Assembly (NCBI GenBank): GCA_002869385.1
Contig: PKTB01000024.1
Coordinates: forward strand, 124,001-188,000
From: Marinilabiliales bacterium
GTDB taxonomy: Bacteria; Bacteroidota; Bacteroidia; Bacteroidales; ML635J-15
DNA: 64,000 nucleotides
Direction of reading: 5' to 3'
Position numbers and translations under genes: made by a program. The notes under the pieces were generated by a model, which was not told the origin of the DNA, searched no databases, and saw only the letters and a program-made list of their open reading frames with translations. Below are positions 41,101 to 52,954 of the stretch, in pieces. Each line of letters begins with the position of its first letter. Within the stretch, counting starts at the first letter, position 1.

Positions 41101-44100
41101 ACCACTTATAGTAACCTCAACAGTCCCATTATATGGGTAAGTACAAGTGCCAGGTATTCTAGTAACATCGATCTCTGGACATGCTTCTGGAATAATAAAA
41201 TCGTGAGTATATTCGCATCCATTAACACTTGAGATTAAATATAGTGTGTATATTCCTGGATCAATGGGGTTCTCATTCAAAGGTAAGGTTTGAGTAGGTT
41301 CATCAATAAACCAATGGCTATTAATAATTTCATCTCCAAACTCATTAAAGATGTTTGCACTGAAACTTCCACCAGGTGATACTGTGAAATATACTTCTCC
41401 CGAACAAAGATTATTATTTGGAAATACTGTTGTAATTTCATCTATTCCATCTGCGAATTCAACAAAGAAGTCATCTTCTGCTGTACATCCGTTCTCATTT
41501 GTTACGGTAACAAAATATGTATCGGTTACATCAACATTGATTGATTGCGAGTTAGCACTAGTATTCCATTGGTAAATAATTCCACCAAAAGCAGTTAATT
41601 AAGTACTACTTTCACATACAAAACTGTCTCCTCCAGTTATTTCAGCAATTGGGTTCTCATAAATAATAATATCTTCAGAATAATGACATAGTTGCTCTAG
41701 TCCATTATTGACATGATAATTTAGTGTGTAACTTCCAGCATCAATGTGTGGAATGCTCAAATTAATTTCACCTACAGAATTAACAATATTACTCCAGTAA
41801 ATGACACCAAACTCATCAACTACTTCAACATAGCTTGACAGTCCTGCAGGATTATATACTTGAATTGTCATCTCACCTTCGCAATATGTATTTGATGAGG
41901 GATTGATAATTGGGTCTGGAATAAAAGTAACTTCTATTTGATCTGAATTTGTACACCCATGGACATCTTCAACAGTAACACTGTAAGAGTCTGTAGAGTT
42001 TATTTGGGTCCAAAAATTAGTCTCACCATTACTCCATTCGTACAATTCAGCAGTTGCGGAACTAGCGGTTAATATTGTTTCATCTTCGCAAACATAGTTG
42101 TCGTCTATCAATATAGTAACATTAGGCGCACTTGTACTTACAATATCGAAACCATCAGATGTTGTACAACCAATATAGTCTACAACTGTAAGATTATAGG
42201 TTCCAGTCATCAAACTACTTATTGTAGATGATGTTGAGCTAAATGATTCTGGCCCTTCCCAATTGTATGAATACGGTGGGACACCATCAGTAGCTTCAAC
42301 AGTCAATAACCCAGTTTCATCATTTTCACATGAGGAAATATTTTCAATAAGTGCGATTGTTAAGTTACTTTCTGGTACTTCAATTGAAGCTATTGTGTTA
42401 CAATTTTCATTATATACCGTAACTATATAAGTTCCTCCTGAACTTATAGTAGTTGTAGCATCATTACTTTCATTACTCCATTCATAATCTATTCCTCCGA
42501 AAGCAGTAATAGAGATTGCTTCATTTTGGCAAATTCCTGAAACCTCTGAAAAAGTAACTTCAGGACTTTCGTGTACAGTCAGATTTCCAGAAGCAGTGCT
42601 GCTACAGCCAGTTCCAATGTCTGTTACCGTAACAGTGTATATCCCTTCCATATTTATTTCTGCATTGTCAATATTTACTATATTGCTTGTTGAAGTAATA
42701 ACTGTTGGTGTTGACCAAAAATACGATTCGCTAGATGTACTTATACCACTTAACGTAAACATTGTAGTAGCATCTCCTACGCATACTTCATTGTCTGAGA
42801 CATTCGCGTTTGGGATGTCATTAACTGTAATAGTGATTTCATCTTCGTCTGAACACCCGTCTATGTCAACTGAGTAGCTTATAGTGTAATGTCCGGGGCC
42901 CACTAAAGGTAGATTTACCGCTGATGGATCAAATTCTCCTGTTGAAGCATTTATAATACCTTCTCCTGACCATGTTCCACCAGGCGTTACAGCTTGTAAT
43001 GTTACTGGACTATCATTTATACAAAATGGACTAACATGTGTAATTGTTGCATCTGGACCGTAGACCGTTATTCTTGCAGTTCTACATGCATAAATAATCA
43101 TACCCTCATCATCACAATCCCCACAGCATGTAATCGTATGAGTCCCTATTCCTGCCTCAGATGCCGTGAATGAAATAATTTCATCGTGACCACTACTTGT
43201 TATTTCAATGCCACTGCTTGTGTAATACCACTCATGTTGGATATCGTCGTATAAACCCTGAGTGACCTCGTGTATATATAGTGGGGTATCGTCATTTACG
43301 CAAATAGAACACTGAATTTGCACATTCACATCACGAGGTTCAGGATATTCCTGTTCAATTTCATCTAAACCATGGTCGGAAGTTATCCAAAAACATCCTT
43401 CATCACACTCACAAGGGTCTTCGCCAGAACAACATCTCAGATCTGGTTGGACATTAGGGTCATTTACCCAAAAATTATCAACAACAGGTTGCCCGCTATT
43501 TGAAGGATAAAGTAATGGAATACCTTGATAGCAAGTATTTTTTGCATAAAATCTAGAGAGATTAGAAGTGTTATTATCTTGTGTTGTTTGTATCCCGACG
43601 TACCCTATATTTTCTGTACTTACTTCAACACTCCAATCCCCATTCCCATCAGCATCAGTACTAACTAAATACTCATTTGCATTCTCTTCACCTGTACTTC
43701 CAAAAACTTCAATTGTTGAATTTGGTAAAGCGGTTCCTGATAATATTTCATCAGTATACTCATTAATTATTGGAGGTTGTATTCCATTATTTGAATTATT
43801 TATCAATTCTAATGCGATGTCATTGTCATAAATTAAATTACCAGACATTTTTATTTCCTGGCTATTGTTTAACAATACTCCAAAATTCCCACAGTTTGAT
43901 ATTAAATTTGATAGTTCAGGTGACTGTCCACCAATAGTACAGTTGTTAGAGTTTTGAATATAAATACCATATCTAGCTGCAGATTGAAATGGCAACATTG
44001 TATCAATTTTTGTGTCTAAATAATTGTTGTAAATAATAGCATTATTACATCCTGTTAGATATAATCCCATAGTTGGAGTCTCTCTAATAACTAACGTCGG

Positions 44101-44598
44101 ATTAGTCATTATTTTAGTAATTTTATTATCTGAAATTTTAGAGTTATCACTTCCTCTTAGGGTAATGCCCCATTCGAAGAAATTTGTAATATGTAGACCT
44201 CTTATAGTAACAGTAGCATTATCTACATATATTCCATGTGGCCATTGATGTTGTCCATTTATAATAATAGTAGACTCAGTACCGTCATAGCCACTTTGTG
44301 TTGTAGCATCAATGACTGTCGGTGTCGTTATTCTTGGTAAATAAGAGTTGAGTAGAATTTCGTGTAACCCTTCTCCTGGTATATAAAACTCTATTATAGA
44401 TTCATCTGAGTTATAATTTGCTTTGTTTATTGCCCATTGCAATGTTCCGTACATTTCTGGGTCGCAAAGATTATCGTCAAAGTTAAATGGATGTTAAAAA
44501 GGGTCAACATCAGTAGATTTTGTAACAGTGAAAATACTTTGATTAAAAGCTGTAATACTAATCACCATAATTATAGTAAATATTAAAATCTTTTTCAT
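38113..44598 (-). pseudogene. Giant T9SS surface protein with two in-frame TAA codons
   Basis: Read as one frame from the ATG at 44598 (signal peptide MKKILIFTII... ITAFNQ) this spans 2162 codons. An N-terminal right-handed beta-helix region (residues about 60-300) carries the LQWAINKAN hallmark of CSLREA-type proteins. Many Ig/SprB-like repeats follow at about 480-1060 (YTVTVTDIGTGCSS, SVTVEDVHGCTNSDQ). A second beta-helix region lies at about 1260-1750, and a C-terminal sorting domain closes the protein (KGVYLIEIDN-type end). TAA is at codon 35 (44494-44496), just after the signal peptide, and at codon 1000 (41599-41601) between ESST and LTAFGG. As written, neither half would be exported normally. 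Operon with 44609-45049. Confidence 0.8.
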
Positions 44599-44608
44599 AA
44601 TTGTATAT

Positions 44609-45049
44609 TTATTTGGTGAATACTAAATGATTACTCTCTTGATTCTCTCCATCTATTGCGTAAACCGAAATGTAGTTGTAGGAATCAACTTCTATTTGAT
44701 TAAGCTCAACAATAACGGAAATAACATTGCCATTTAACATTGTTGTTTCACCATCTTGAGTTAAGTAGTAGATTCCGCTATCTTCTGAAATAATGCCTTC
44801 GATAACGGAAATGTCTCCAGCATTTTCGCTTGTGCCTACTAAAATCTGTATAGTTTCAACTGAAGAAAGATTGTTTATTTTGCACATTACGGCAAGTTTT
44901 TCACCTTCTGTTTCAACTGGTAGATTAGTAATTGTATCTACAACCATTACAGGAGACACTAAAATGTCCTTAATTTGCACGCTCGATTGCGCTGCCATAT
45001 ATCCTCCTATCAGGAGAAAAATAGCCAAAATAGTTAGTTTTGTTTTCAT
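44609..45049 (-). CDS. Exported hypothetical protein at the start of the surface-protein operon
   Basis: The 146-residue protein has a signal peptide (MKTKLTILAIFLLIGGYMAAQ) and a beta-rich mature part (IQILVGTSENAGD, YNYISVYAIDGENQES), compatible with a small Ig-like domain. There is no sorting domain. It is 10 bases upstream of the giant T9SS gene and likely cotranscribed with it. Function unknown. Confidence 0.65.
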   Translation of the reverse strand: MKTKLTILAIFLLIGGYMAAQSSVQIKDILVSPVMVVDTITNLPVETEGEKLAVMCKINNLSSVETIQILVGTSENAGDISVIEGIISEDSGIYYLTQDGETTMLNGNVISVIVELNQIEVDSYNYISVYAIDGENQESNHLVFTK

Positions 45050-45061
45050 AGTAAGATATTG

Positions 45062-45672
45062 TTTAATTTGCTTTTCAATGCTTTATAAAAATTGCATTAA
45101 ACTTAGCATAAAACATTCATTAGTGTATAATAATGCAAATTGAAGTTTTTAACAATAATTGAAATCTTTGGTTAATAACTCATATTAAATACTTTATTTT
45201 TATGTCAAACAGCATTTTTTTTTATCTCACAAAAAAATGACGAATTGTATTCGTCAAGTGAAAGGATATATAAAATGATTCTTTTAAAATATTTATGGTT
45301 ACTATGGAAACATAAAATTCAGGTGAAAAATAAATATTAAACAATGTATATTATAATATAAAAATATATTCTATGCCAAACTAACTCCTTTTAGGCAATA
45401 CGGTACTGTTAATAACTTAGAGAATCTATCTATAAATTAGTGTTCTTTTAATATTAAGTACATAATTTGTCAATATTTCGATGGAAAAATCAAATAAATT
45501 CGAAAAAAAAACGAAATAGCATTAAAAAAGAATCGAAGAAATTCGATATGGTTATCGAATTATGTCCAAAGTCATCATTTTTGACTTGAGCAAAGTATTT
45601 TTTAGTGCCTCTTTTCAGCAATTAAATAAATACCAATTATTACAAAAGTGCAGAACACTCCGAAAAATGCCT
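45062..45672. repeat. Copy A of a 610-bp duplicated region (virus-cluster end remnant)
   Basis: Nearly colinear with 51944-52553, about 90% alike by eye with small indels. It starts at TTTAATTTGCTTTTCAATGC, upstream of the gene at 45049. It contains palindromes TGACGAAT-TGT-ATTCGTCA (45238-45256) and AATTCGATA-TGGT-TATCGAATT (45540-45561). It ends with about 80 bases matching the 3' end of the last virus-cluster gene, here no longer coding. It appears to be the scar of the same element end. Confidence 0.85.
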
Positions 45673-45973
45673 AGAAGAAAACCTGTAAGGACCCATGTAA
45701 AGTACAAAACAAATGAAATTATTTTACTAATACATGCAATTTACAATAAAAAGCTGTTTCGGGCGAAACAGCTTTTTAACTTTTATAAGCATTATTTTGC
45801 AACAAAACAAACATTGCAAAGATGTACAAGGATTGTACATTTATTTTTCAAATATAATATAATAAATAATTTTTATTTCTTTCATTTTGGAAATAATATC
45901 TCATTTTCAGAGCAGCTATTCCAAAAATATAATATTTACTATAAGTATTAAAACAAAACAAAATCCATTTAAA
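45673..45973. other. Intergenic region after the duplicated segment
   Basis: About 300 AT-rich bases without a convincing gene. The only strong signal is the perfect hairpin at 45750-45779. Confidence 0.5.
45750..45779. terminator. Strong bidirectional terminator
   Basis: AAAAAGCTGTTTCG and CGAAACAGCTTTTT form a nearly perfect 14-bp stem with a GG loop and A/T runs on both sides. It can terminate transcription from either direction. Confidence 0.8.
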
Positions 45974-47551
45974 TTACTCCTTAATAAACTTCCCCGTAAA
46001 CAATTTACCCGATGCCCAAAGGTTTATGGTATAGATCCCGGGTTTAAGACATTCGATATTGATTGTCCCTGAATCTGTGTCAATCTCTGTTTCTGTCGTT
46101 AAAAGTTTTCCAGTAATATCGTAAATGCGTAAAATATCAATTTCTGAGCTTACGGGTAATGGTAAATTTATTATTTCACTTGCAGGATTTGGATAAATAT
46201 CAAGTTGCTCCGAGCTTATGGTTTGAATATTTACTCCCATTCCGCAATCAACATTGCAACCTTCCTCCAAACAGCCGCAGGAATCTACTTTTATGACCAA
46301 ACCTTGCTGAGTACCAGCTGGAAACAAATTGCCGGCATTGCTAAAATACTCACCACCCATTACAAAACCACCGTCCGGGGTTGGTGTTAAACCATATAGC
46401 TTTGTATAAACCAGATCAGCATCATTCTCAGGAAAACATTCATATTGCTGATACCATAAAGCCTCACCTGAAGGATTGATCTTAAAAAGAAAACCCATTT
46501 GTTCATAATAGATCAACTCACCAACAAGGTACATGTTACCTTCTTCATCCTGATAATAATCATTTAACAGAATATGTCCATTTGGAAACCCTTCAATATC
46601 TGACTCTACTTTTCTTTTATTACTAATGTTTCCGCTATCATCCATATTGGCCAACCATAAACTTCGATTTACATTAGGATCAGGATTATATGGTGAGTTC
46701 TCAAAGTCAGCAAGATAAGGATCGCTCCAACTAATTAAATACTCATCAGTACCTTCGAGTAAAAATGCAAAAGGATGGTAACAAAGAGTATCTTCTGTTG
46801 CTGTGTATTGACGCCATAACTCATTACCTTCGCTATCGAGGCGTAAAAAACAGGCTCCTATTGTCTTTGCTCCTGACGGAGTAGAACCAAACTCATCCTG
46901 ACAAGATAACAAATAACCCCCGTCCGGTAATGGCAATAACTGGTAAGGATATACCCTGTGACGTAATGGATCAACAGGTAAAAATTCATATTTTTGCGTT
47001 GATAAGGTATCACCTGTTTCATCAGTAAATATAATCATAGGAAACGAATTATAAGTCGCATATTCATAATCAGAAACTAATACAAAACCACCGAGAGTGG
47101 TATCTATTAAATAATTCATTCCCTGAACACCTGAACAATAATTATAATTAATTATTGTATCAGCTTCATACGAGGCAATATTGTATTTAAACAAAATAGG
47201 ATCTATAATATAACTTTTACTGTAAAATACTTCAGACATAGAAATGTACAGAGTGTCCTCACATTTATAATATGACCTGCTTCTTAGAGATGTGAAACCA
47301 TCTGTTGTGTCATTAGTATAATAAAAACTATCTGATAATAGCCCATCAGGCTCAATGATATTAAATTGTGGTAAAGCAGCAGGTGTTTCTGGATGTCCTA
47401 TACAACCGCAAGTAAAATACCCCTCAACTCCATCTTCCACGAAAACTTTATTTATACACCAGCCATCGTATAAGTTGTAAAACCTTTCTTGACAGTGAGA
47501 TATTATACCTAAACCTAATATAAAAACAAATATGCAGAATGCTTTTTTCAT
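45974..47551 (-). CDS. T9SS-exported protein with propeller-like repeats
   Basis: The 525-residue protein has a signal peptide (MKKAFCIFVF... GIISHCQ) and strands typical of Bacteroidota delta-60/SBBP-type repeats (YQLLPLPDGGYLLSC, LTPTPDGGFVMGGEYF, LVIKVDSCGCLEEGC). The C-terminus is a type A sorting domain (LDIYPNPASEIINL, LRIYDITGKLLTTE, GIYTINLWASGKLF). It is intact. The start lies 2 bases after the stop of the papain-like fusion gene, so the two form an operon. It is similar in plan to the interrupted gene at 36160-38061. Confidence 0.85.
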   Translation of the reverse strand: MKKAFCIFVFILGLGIISHCQERFYNLYDGWCINKVFVEDGVEGYFTCGCIGHPETPAALPQFNIIEPDGLLSDSFYYTNDTTDGFTSLRSRSYYKCEDTLYISMSEVFYSKSYIIDPILFKYNIASYEADTIINYNYCSGVQGMNYLIDTTLGGFVLVSDYEYATYNSFPMIIFTDETGDTLSTQKYEFLPVDPLRHRVYPYQLLPLPDGGYLLSCQDEFGSTPSGAKTIGACFLRLDSEGNELWRQYTATEDTLCYHPFAFLLEGTDEYLISWSDPYLADFENSPYNPDPNVNRSLWLANMDDSGNISNKRKVESDIEGFPNGHILLNDYYQDEEGNMYLVGELIYYEQMGFLFKINPSGEALWYQQYECFPENDADLVYTKLYGLTPTPDGGFVMGGEYFSNAGNLFPAGTQQGLVIKVDSCGCLEEGCNVDCGMGVNIQTISSEQLDIYPNPASEIINLPLPVSSEIDILRIYDITGKLLTTETEIDTDSGTINIECLKPGIYTINLWASGKLFTGKFIKE

Positions 47552-47553
47552 TT

Positions 47554-50500
47554 TTAAATCTTTGTTACAATTTGTTCTCCAAAACTCTTGCTTTTAGAAT
47601 AAAGACGTATTATATAGGTGCCGGGTTGCAAATCTACAGTATTTATAATTACAATATCCTGCTTATACTTTAATTGTCGGGTATCAACCATTTTCCCATC
47701 AGCATTAAAAATACTCATATAAATCATATTTTCTTCACTCTCAGTATTATAATCAATGTAAATATGATCCTTACACGGATTAGGATATACTGTAAAATAA
47801 GATGCTTACTTTAGTTTGTCAATACCTAAATTTCTGTCACCAGGATAAATATCTACCGAAGGCAAAAATACAGGTTCTTTATATACCATATATCCGCTCC
47901 AGCTTAGCATCCCTTTTGCATAAGCTGCAGCAGGCCCGTTACCGGCAGCAATTTCAAGTAATATTTTGTCTTTCCCGGTAAGATCTTTATACTCAGACTC
48001 GTCACTATTAGTGAGCTCAAGCTCGATCATCACATTATACAGGTTAGACATATTGGTAAGTATTGCCTGTTGTTCTTCAGTTTTTGCAACAATGGTATTA
48101 ATAATTGATTTTGCAGTATTAAAATCACGATTTAAGGCATAATATTCTGATGATATAAGTTGAGACTGGAAATCGGGATTAAGATCAAGTACCTGCATAA
48201 AGTCTGATTCACCGTAAATTTCAGTGTCACGTATGTATTTTCTCAGTAGTACTGCTGATTGCCTGTTAAATTCTGTTTCGAGTACTGATATCTGTGCTTC
48301 GAGATAATCTTTGGCTGATACCAGTTTTAATCCTTGTTCAATTTGTTCGAGCATATAATCCGGCAATACATCTATACGTTGTTTTAAGATCGTTTTTATC
48401 TCGGGATCTTTAGCCGCATGAGGATTTTTTACCAAAATATCCCTTATCATCGGTACTGTTAGCCCATCCTCTTTCATTGCAATCTCTATTAGTGATTTTT
48501 TACTTAAATACGGAGATTTTGCAATAAGGCCGAGATAAGTTTCATAAGCAAAATAATCGCTTGCAAGAATAATTTCTGCAATAGTCATATCCGTATTTCC
48601 ACCGTCAATAAGATATTCAAGTGTATTTTCCTTATTTGTAATATCCAGGACAAGGCTGTTTAATGCATGAATACCTGTCTGTGTTTCTGAACTTTCGGTA
48701 TCGGTATAATCGGGGCAACTATTTTCGTCATATATTACATTAGTCTCAACCAGTGTCACCAGACCAATTACAGAATCTGGTAAAACACGAGTATTTTCAG
48801 AAAGATCATGATAATAATAATTAAAGCTTTTAGTATCATTAATAACATTTATATAATTTTCAATGACTTTTAAATCATCATGTGGGTTTGGGTCCTCTCC
48901 TGAACCTGAGTTGTTTTCACCAGTAAAAAGATTTCCGGCCGGATATTGCAAACTACCCTGATTGCCTGCAATACCTATAGGGTATTCTGATGGATAAGGA
49001 TTATTCAAGTTATTTGTTACAAAAATATCATTATAAACAGAATTAAGAGTATTACAACTTATCTGTAAACCATCGTTATAATTTATTATATCTCTGTTAA
49101 CCCCAATTGCTTCCATACCAACACTAAGTTTTCCAATAATGTTTCTATATATTTTATCTTGAAAACCACCATTATCATTAATAACAATACCACAAATATA
49201 ATCTGAAATAGATTCCGTATCATAGTATCTTATAATATTCCTTTCTAATTGATAATCATGGCAATTATCTAAATATATTCCATAAGGTATTTCGTTTGCA
49301 TCTGATGTTCTACAAAGATCATCATCAAATTGTAGATCGTTATGTATTATAATACTTCCATGAGTTTGCAATAAATAAAACCCACGATAATTATTTATAA
49401 TAGTATTGTTTTCCAAATTAACAGGTAAATATAAAGAGTTAATAATTTGTGCAGCATAAGAATTATGTGTAAAAGTACATTCAGTTGCATTAAATCCGGA
49501 ATGATATGTCTTGATCGCTGTCCTGTTTTCCATACTGAATTTATCAATAACTATACCTTGATCCTCAAAAAAACAACTATTAAAATTAACGTTCTTAACA
49601 TATTTTAAAATTATATTTTCTTCAATGCTTTGATTATGCCAATTGTGGCTAGTATAAAACATACAATCGTTAAACTCAGAATTATTTCCTATCGTAACTT
49701 CACCATAAAAATTTGTATAAATACTAGGTTGTAGTTTTAAATCACATAAATTGTCCACAAATCTTGTATTATCAGCTCTTATTATCGAGTGCACGTCACC
49801 GGATATTGCACATTCTGCATTTTGAATCTCTGAATAATCAGAAATAAGCATTGATCGTCCTGTCTCTCCAAGTAAAGGATCAAGATTCGAAATGAGTCTT
49901 ATTCCTTGCCATGTTGTTCCGCATATGCTCATAAAAGTAGCCCCGTCCAAATCAATTGTTGAACCTATTTCTGCCTGAATATAAACATTCTCAGCACAAT
50001 GAAACTCACCAGAAAGTTTAAGAGTTGAATTATTATCAACTACAATAGGTTTTACTAGTTTATCTCCATATATTGTAGTATCATTGTTAATATATATAGG
50101 TTCATCACTCATCATACTTGCTATTAGATCACAATCATAAGTACAAAAATAGTTTTCGTCATAATATATGCGCTGGACATCAAAATCATCACAATCTTCA
50201 AGATCCGGGCCAGGACAACCTGCTGGTTTAGGTCCTAAACCCCAAAAGTAATAACCGTCACCATCCCAATAATACCAATCAGGTTCTATCATATCGCAAT
50301 AACCTGGATAGTCAAAAGCAAAGAAGCCTCCTCCTGTAATAATATCTCCAGAGGTTGCCAATTTAATCAAATATCCATTTTCTCCTCTATTTATTCCAAA
50401 ATTCTCTTTAAAGATCCATGCTGTTTTTCCTATAAATGGATGATTTTCCGGTACTTTAATAAAATCAGGGATAGTATCTTCACCGACAATTACTCCATAT

Positions 50501-51849
50501 CCATCATTTATATTCAGTGAGTCTCCGGCTTCAAGATATTCGAAACCAACTAATGCACAAAGATGACCTGGCTTAGGACAAGCTGTTATATGACCATATT
50601 GAAGCAATGCTCTTTTCACAGAATTTGCATCATCTGCAATATTTATCATATGAGCTCCATGAATTTTAACATCAGCATACAGTGCATGTTTACAGAATGA
50701 AATACTTCAACTCATACTATCAAGCCATGGTAAGTATTCCTCATCAATAAACATGTACCCATTATTAACAGTTTCCATTACATTGTTATGATTCGTACAG
50801 CTACCGCCATAACAGTCTGCATCATTGTCATATGCATGAACACATTCTACTAAATGTTGCTCTGAAAGATCAAAATCTATTTGTGTGTTATAATACAATT
50901 TAAATGCTGCTTCCATTGCACTAATCGGAGCAAATATAAAACAACCTCCTGCGCAATCTCCATCATATCTGTCCTGATCTTTAACTTTTGTCATCCAACC
51001 ATTTCCTTGTTCGGTAACATTACCAACAACTGTCCATATCATATTACCATCTTGCTCCACATGTCCATATATATCATGAGAATCTGGATCATCGTCCCAA
51101 TAATAAGAGGCCGGATTATTTGCCCCGTGTGCTTTTCTCCAATCAAAACTTTTTGTCTGCACTAAAGGAAAAGTATCAGTCGTAGATTTAGTAAATCCAT
51201 TTATACCAACATTATAAAACTCAGAATAATCTGAGAAAATACCTCCGGCATAATAATCATAACCTTGTAAATTAAACATATCATTATGCCATAATGTGAC
51301 TTTATGCTCATATTTCATTAAACATAAGTCAGTAACTCTTGCACGCCACAATAAACCTCTTTCTTCTAAGTTTTGATTCATTATTGCTACTTTTTGCCTT
51401 TCAATATCAATTCTATGTTGATATATCGTAACACTATCAGCAATTTCAGATCGGGTTTCAAAAACAATATCGTTGATTTGACATTCAGCATCAATTGTAT
51501 ATACCTCAAGGTCTATTGCTCTAGTATTTTCAGGAAGATACATTGACTCATTTGCATAATCAATGAAATTTACTGTCTCACTTGTGCTGATCAGAGGATA
51601 TGATTCAAATACAAGATGCCGTAAGCCGTGATCATCACGTATTACCACTCTTACCAAAGCAGAATCTGAAAGAAAATTAATTTCAGAATTCAGTTTAAAA
51701 CAATTACAGGTTCCACCAAATTTTGCTTCAAGATTTATCACTGTATCTGATGTAATAATCTCGTCCAGAGAAACGCTTTGCGCAATTGAATTGCTAACAA
51801 AAGCTACTATCAACAAAAATAATAACAAATAGTACTTCATCTTTTTCAT
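47554..51849 (-). pseudogene. Papain-like protease / beta-helix / T9SS fusion with in-frame TGA and TAA
   Basis: The 1432-codon frame has a signal peptide (residues 1-24), then a C1A (papain) domain. The nucleophile lies in CAGGCFIFAP (C303), LSEQHLVEC and ADCYGGS follow, the histidine is in GHLCALVGF (H429), and the late motif WIFKENFGINRGENGY stands for the usual NSWG...W. A right-handed beta-helix region follows at about 580-980, then a helical region, and a type A sorting domain closes it (FTVYPNPCKDHIYI, TYIIRLYSKSKSF). TGA is at codon 381 (50707-50709), between the catalytic Cys and His. TAA is at codon 1348 (47806-47808), just before the sorting domain. Confidence 0.8.
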
Positions 51850-51943
51850 GATTTTAGTTTTATATAAATTAATAAATATTTTAATTAACTCTATTGATTA
51901 TCAAGATGTTATATTAATTATAAATAATTTCTACACTTTATTA
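51850..51943. other. Upstream region of the papain-like fusion gene
   Basis: Short AT-rich leader between the fusion gene and copy B of the duplicated region. No clear promoter stands out. Confidence 0.3.
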
Positions 51944-52553
51944 TTTAATTTGCTTTTCAATGCTTTATAAAAAGTGCTTTAAACTTAGCATAAAACATTC
52001 ATTAGTGTATAATAATGCAAATTGAAGTTTTTAACAATAATTGAAACTTTTAGTTAATAACTCATACAAAATAATTGATTTTACTGTCAAACAGCATTCT
52101 TTTTTATCTCACAAAAAAATGACGAATTGCATTCGTCATGTGATAGGGTATATAAAGTGATTTCTATAAAACCTTTATAGTTACTATGGAAACATAAAAC
52201 TCAGGTAAAAAATAAATATTAAACAATGTATATTATAATACAAAAATATATTCTATGCCAAACTAACTCCTTTTAGGCAAAATGGTACTGTTAATAACTC
52301 AGAGAATCTTCTATAAATTAGTGTTATTTTAATATTAAGTACATAATTTGTCAATATTTCGATGGAAAAACCAAATAAATTCGATTGAAAAATCGAAATA
52401 CCATTAGAAAAGAATCGAAGAAATTCGATATGGTTATCGAATTTTGTCCAGAGACGTCATTTTTGACTTGATAGAAGTGATTCTTAATGTCTCTTTTCAG
52501 CAATCAAATAAAAGCCAATTATTACAAAAGTGCAGAACACTCCGAAAACTGCC
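51944..52553. repeat. Copy B of a 610-bp duplicated region at the virus-cluster end
   Basis: Matches 45062-45672 nearly throughout. It carries palindromes TGACGAAT-TGC-ATTCGTCA (52120-52138) and AATTCGATA-TGGT-TATCGAATT (52422-52443), plus several TCGA-centred words (ATTTCGAT, ATTCGATT, AATCGAA) between 52360 and 52445. Its last 70 bases are the 3' end of the gene at 52484-52954. It holds no gene otherwise. An element end, recombination site or packaging/origin region is possible. Confidence 0.85.
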
Positions 52554-52954
52554 CAAACCCATTTTTTATTTAGGAAATCATCGAGTTTTGAGCTTGTTGT
52601 GGTAGGTTTGGTCGTTTGTAGCTTCTCAACCGGAATGAATTTTTCTATTATTACAGTATCTGCTGCATTTTCAGCTTCAAGATAAACTGTGTCATGTACT
52701 TGATGAATTTTTACTGTCAGCTTTTCTTTTGTAATTATTACAGTGTCTTTGAGTAAGCTTTCATGGAAGGCTGTGTCAATTCTTATTTCAGGAATAATTG
52801 TGGTGTCAACAATATGAATTGTGTCGTTCTTTACAAGCTCAGGATGAAGAGCAACAAGCCTGTTTAATCTTTTTTGTGGAGTACAGGATAAAGCTGTTAC
52901 AATCACTGCTATAACAACTATATAAACTTTTACTATTTTCTTAAAATTTCTCAT
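52484..52954 (-). CDS. Small lipoprotein with C-terminal membrane segment (spanin-like?)
   Basis: The 156-residue protein has a lipoprotein signal (MRNFKKIVKVYIVVIAV... ALSC, C24) and a periplasmic middle rich in V/T/I (DTIHIVDTTIIPEI, DTVIITKEKLTVKI). A C-terminal transmembrane helix follows (WVWAVFGVFCTFVIIGFYLIAE, about 131-152). A protein with both a lipid anchor and a TM helix could bridge the two membranes like a unimolecular spanin, which is an inference from layout only. It overlaps the RadC-type gene by 4 bases (ATGA). Its 3' end is duplicated at 45600-45672. Confidence 0.6.
   Translation of the reverse strand: MRNFKKIVKVYIVVIAVIVTALSCTPQKRLNRLVALHPELVKNDTIHIVDTTIIPEIRIDTAFHESLLKDTVIITKEKLTVKIHQVHDTVYLEAENAADTVIIEKFIPVEKLQTTKPTTTSSKLDDFLNKKWVWAVFGVFCTFVIIGFYLIAEKRH

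Noticed and set aside
45562..45951. ORF of 129 codons after the duplicated region
   Set aside because: It overlaps the duplicated non-coding remnant and a strong hairpin terminator, has no family features, and its composition is that of AT-rich intergenic sequence.
7289..51849. Frameshifts as the reason for the split genes
   Set aside because: In each split gene the two parts share the same reading frame, and in each gap I traced only the stop codon breaks it.
36160..51849. T9SS machinery genes in this block
   Set aside because: Only substrates with sorting tails are present. No Por/Spr/Gld components are encoded in the window.
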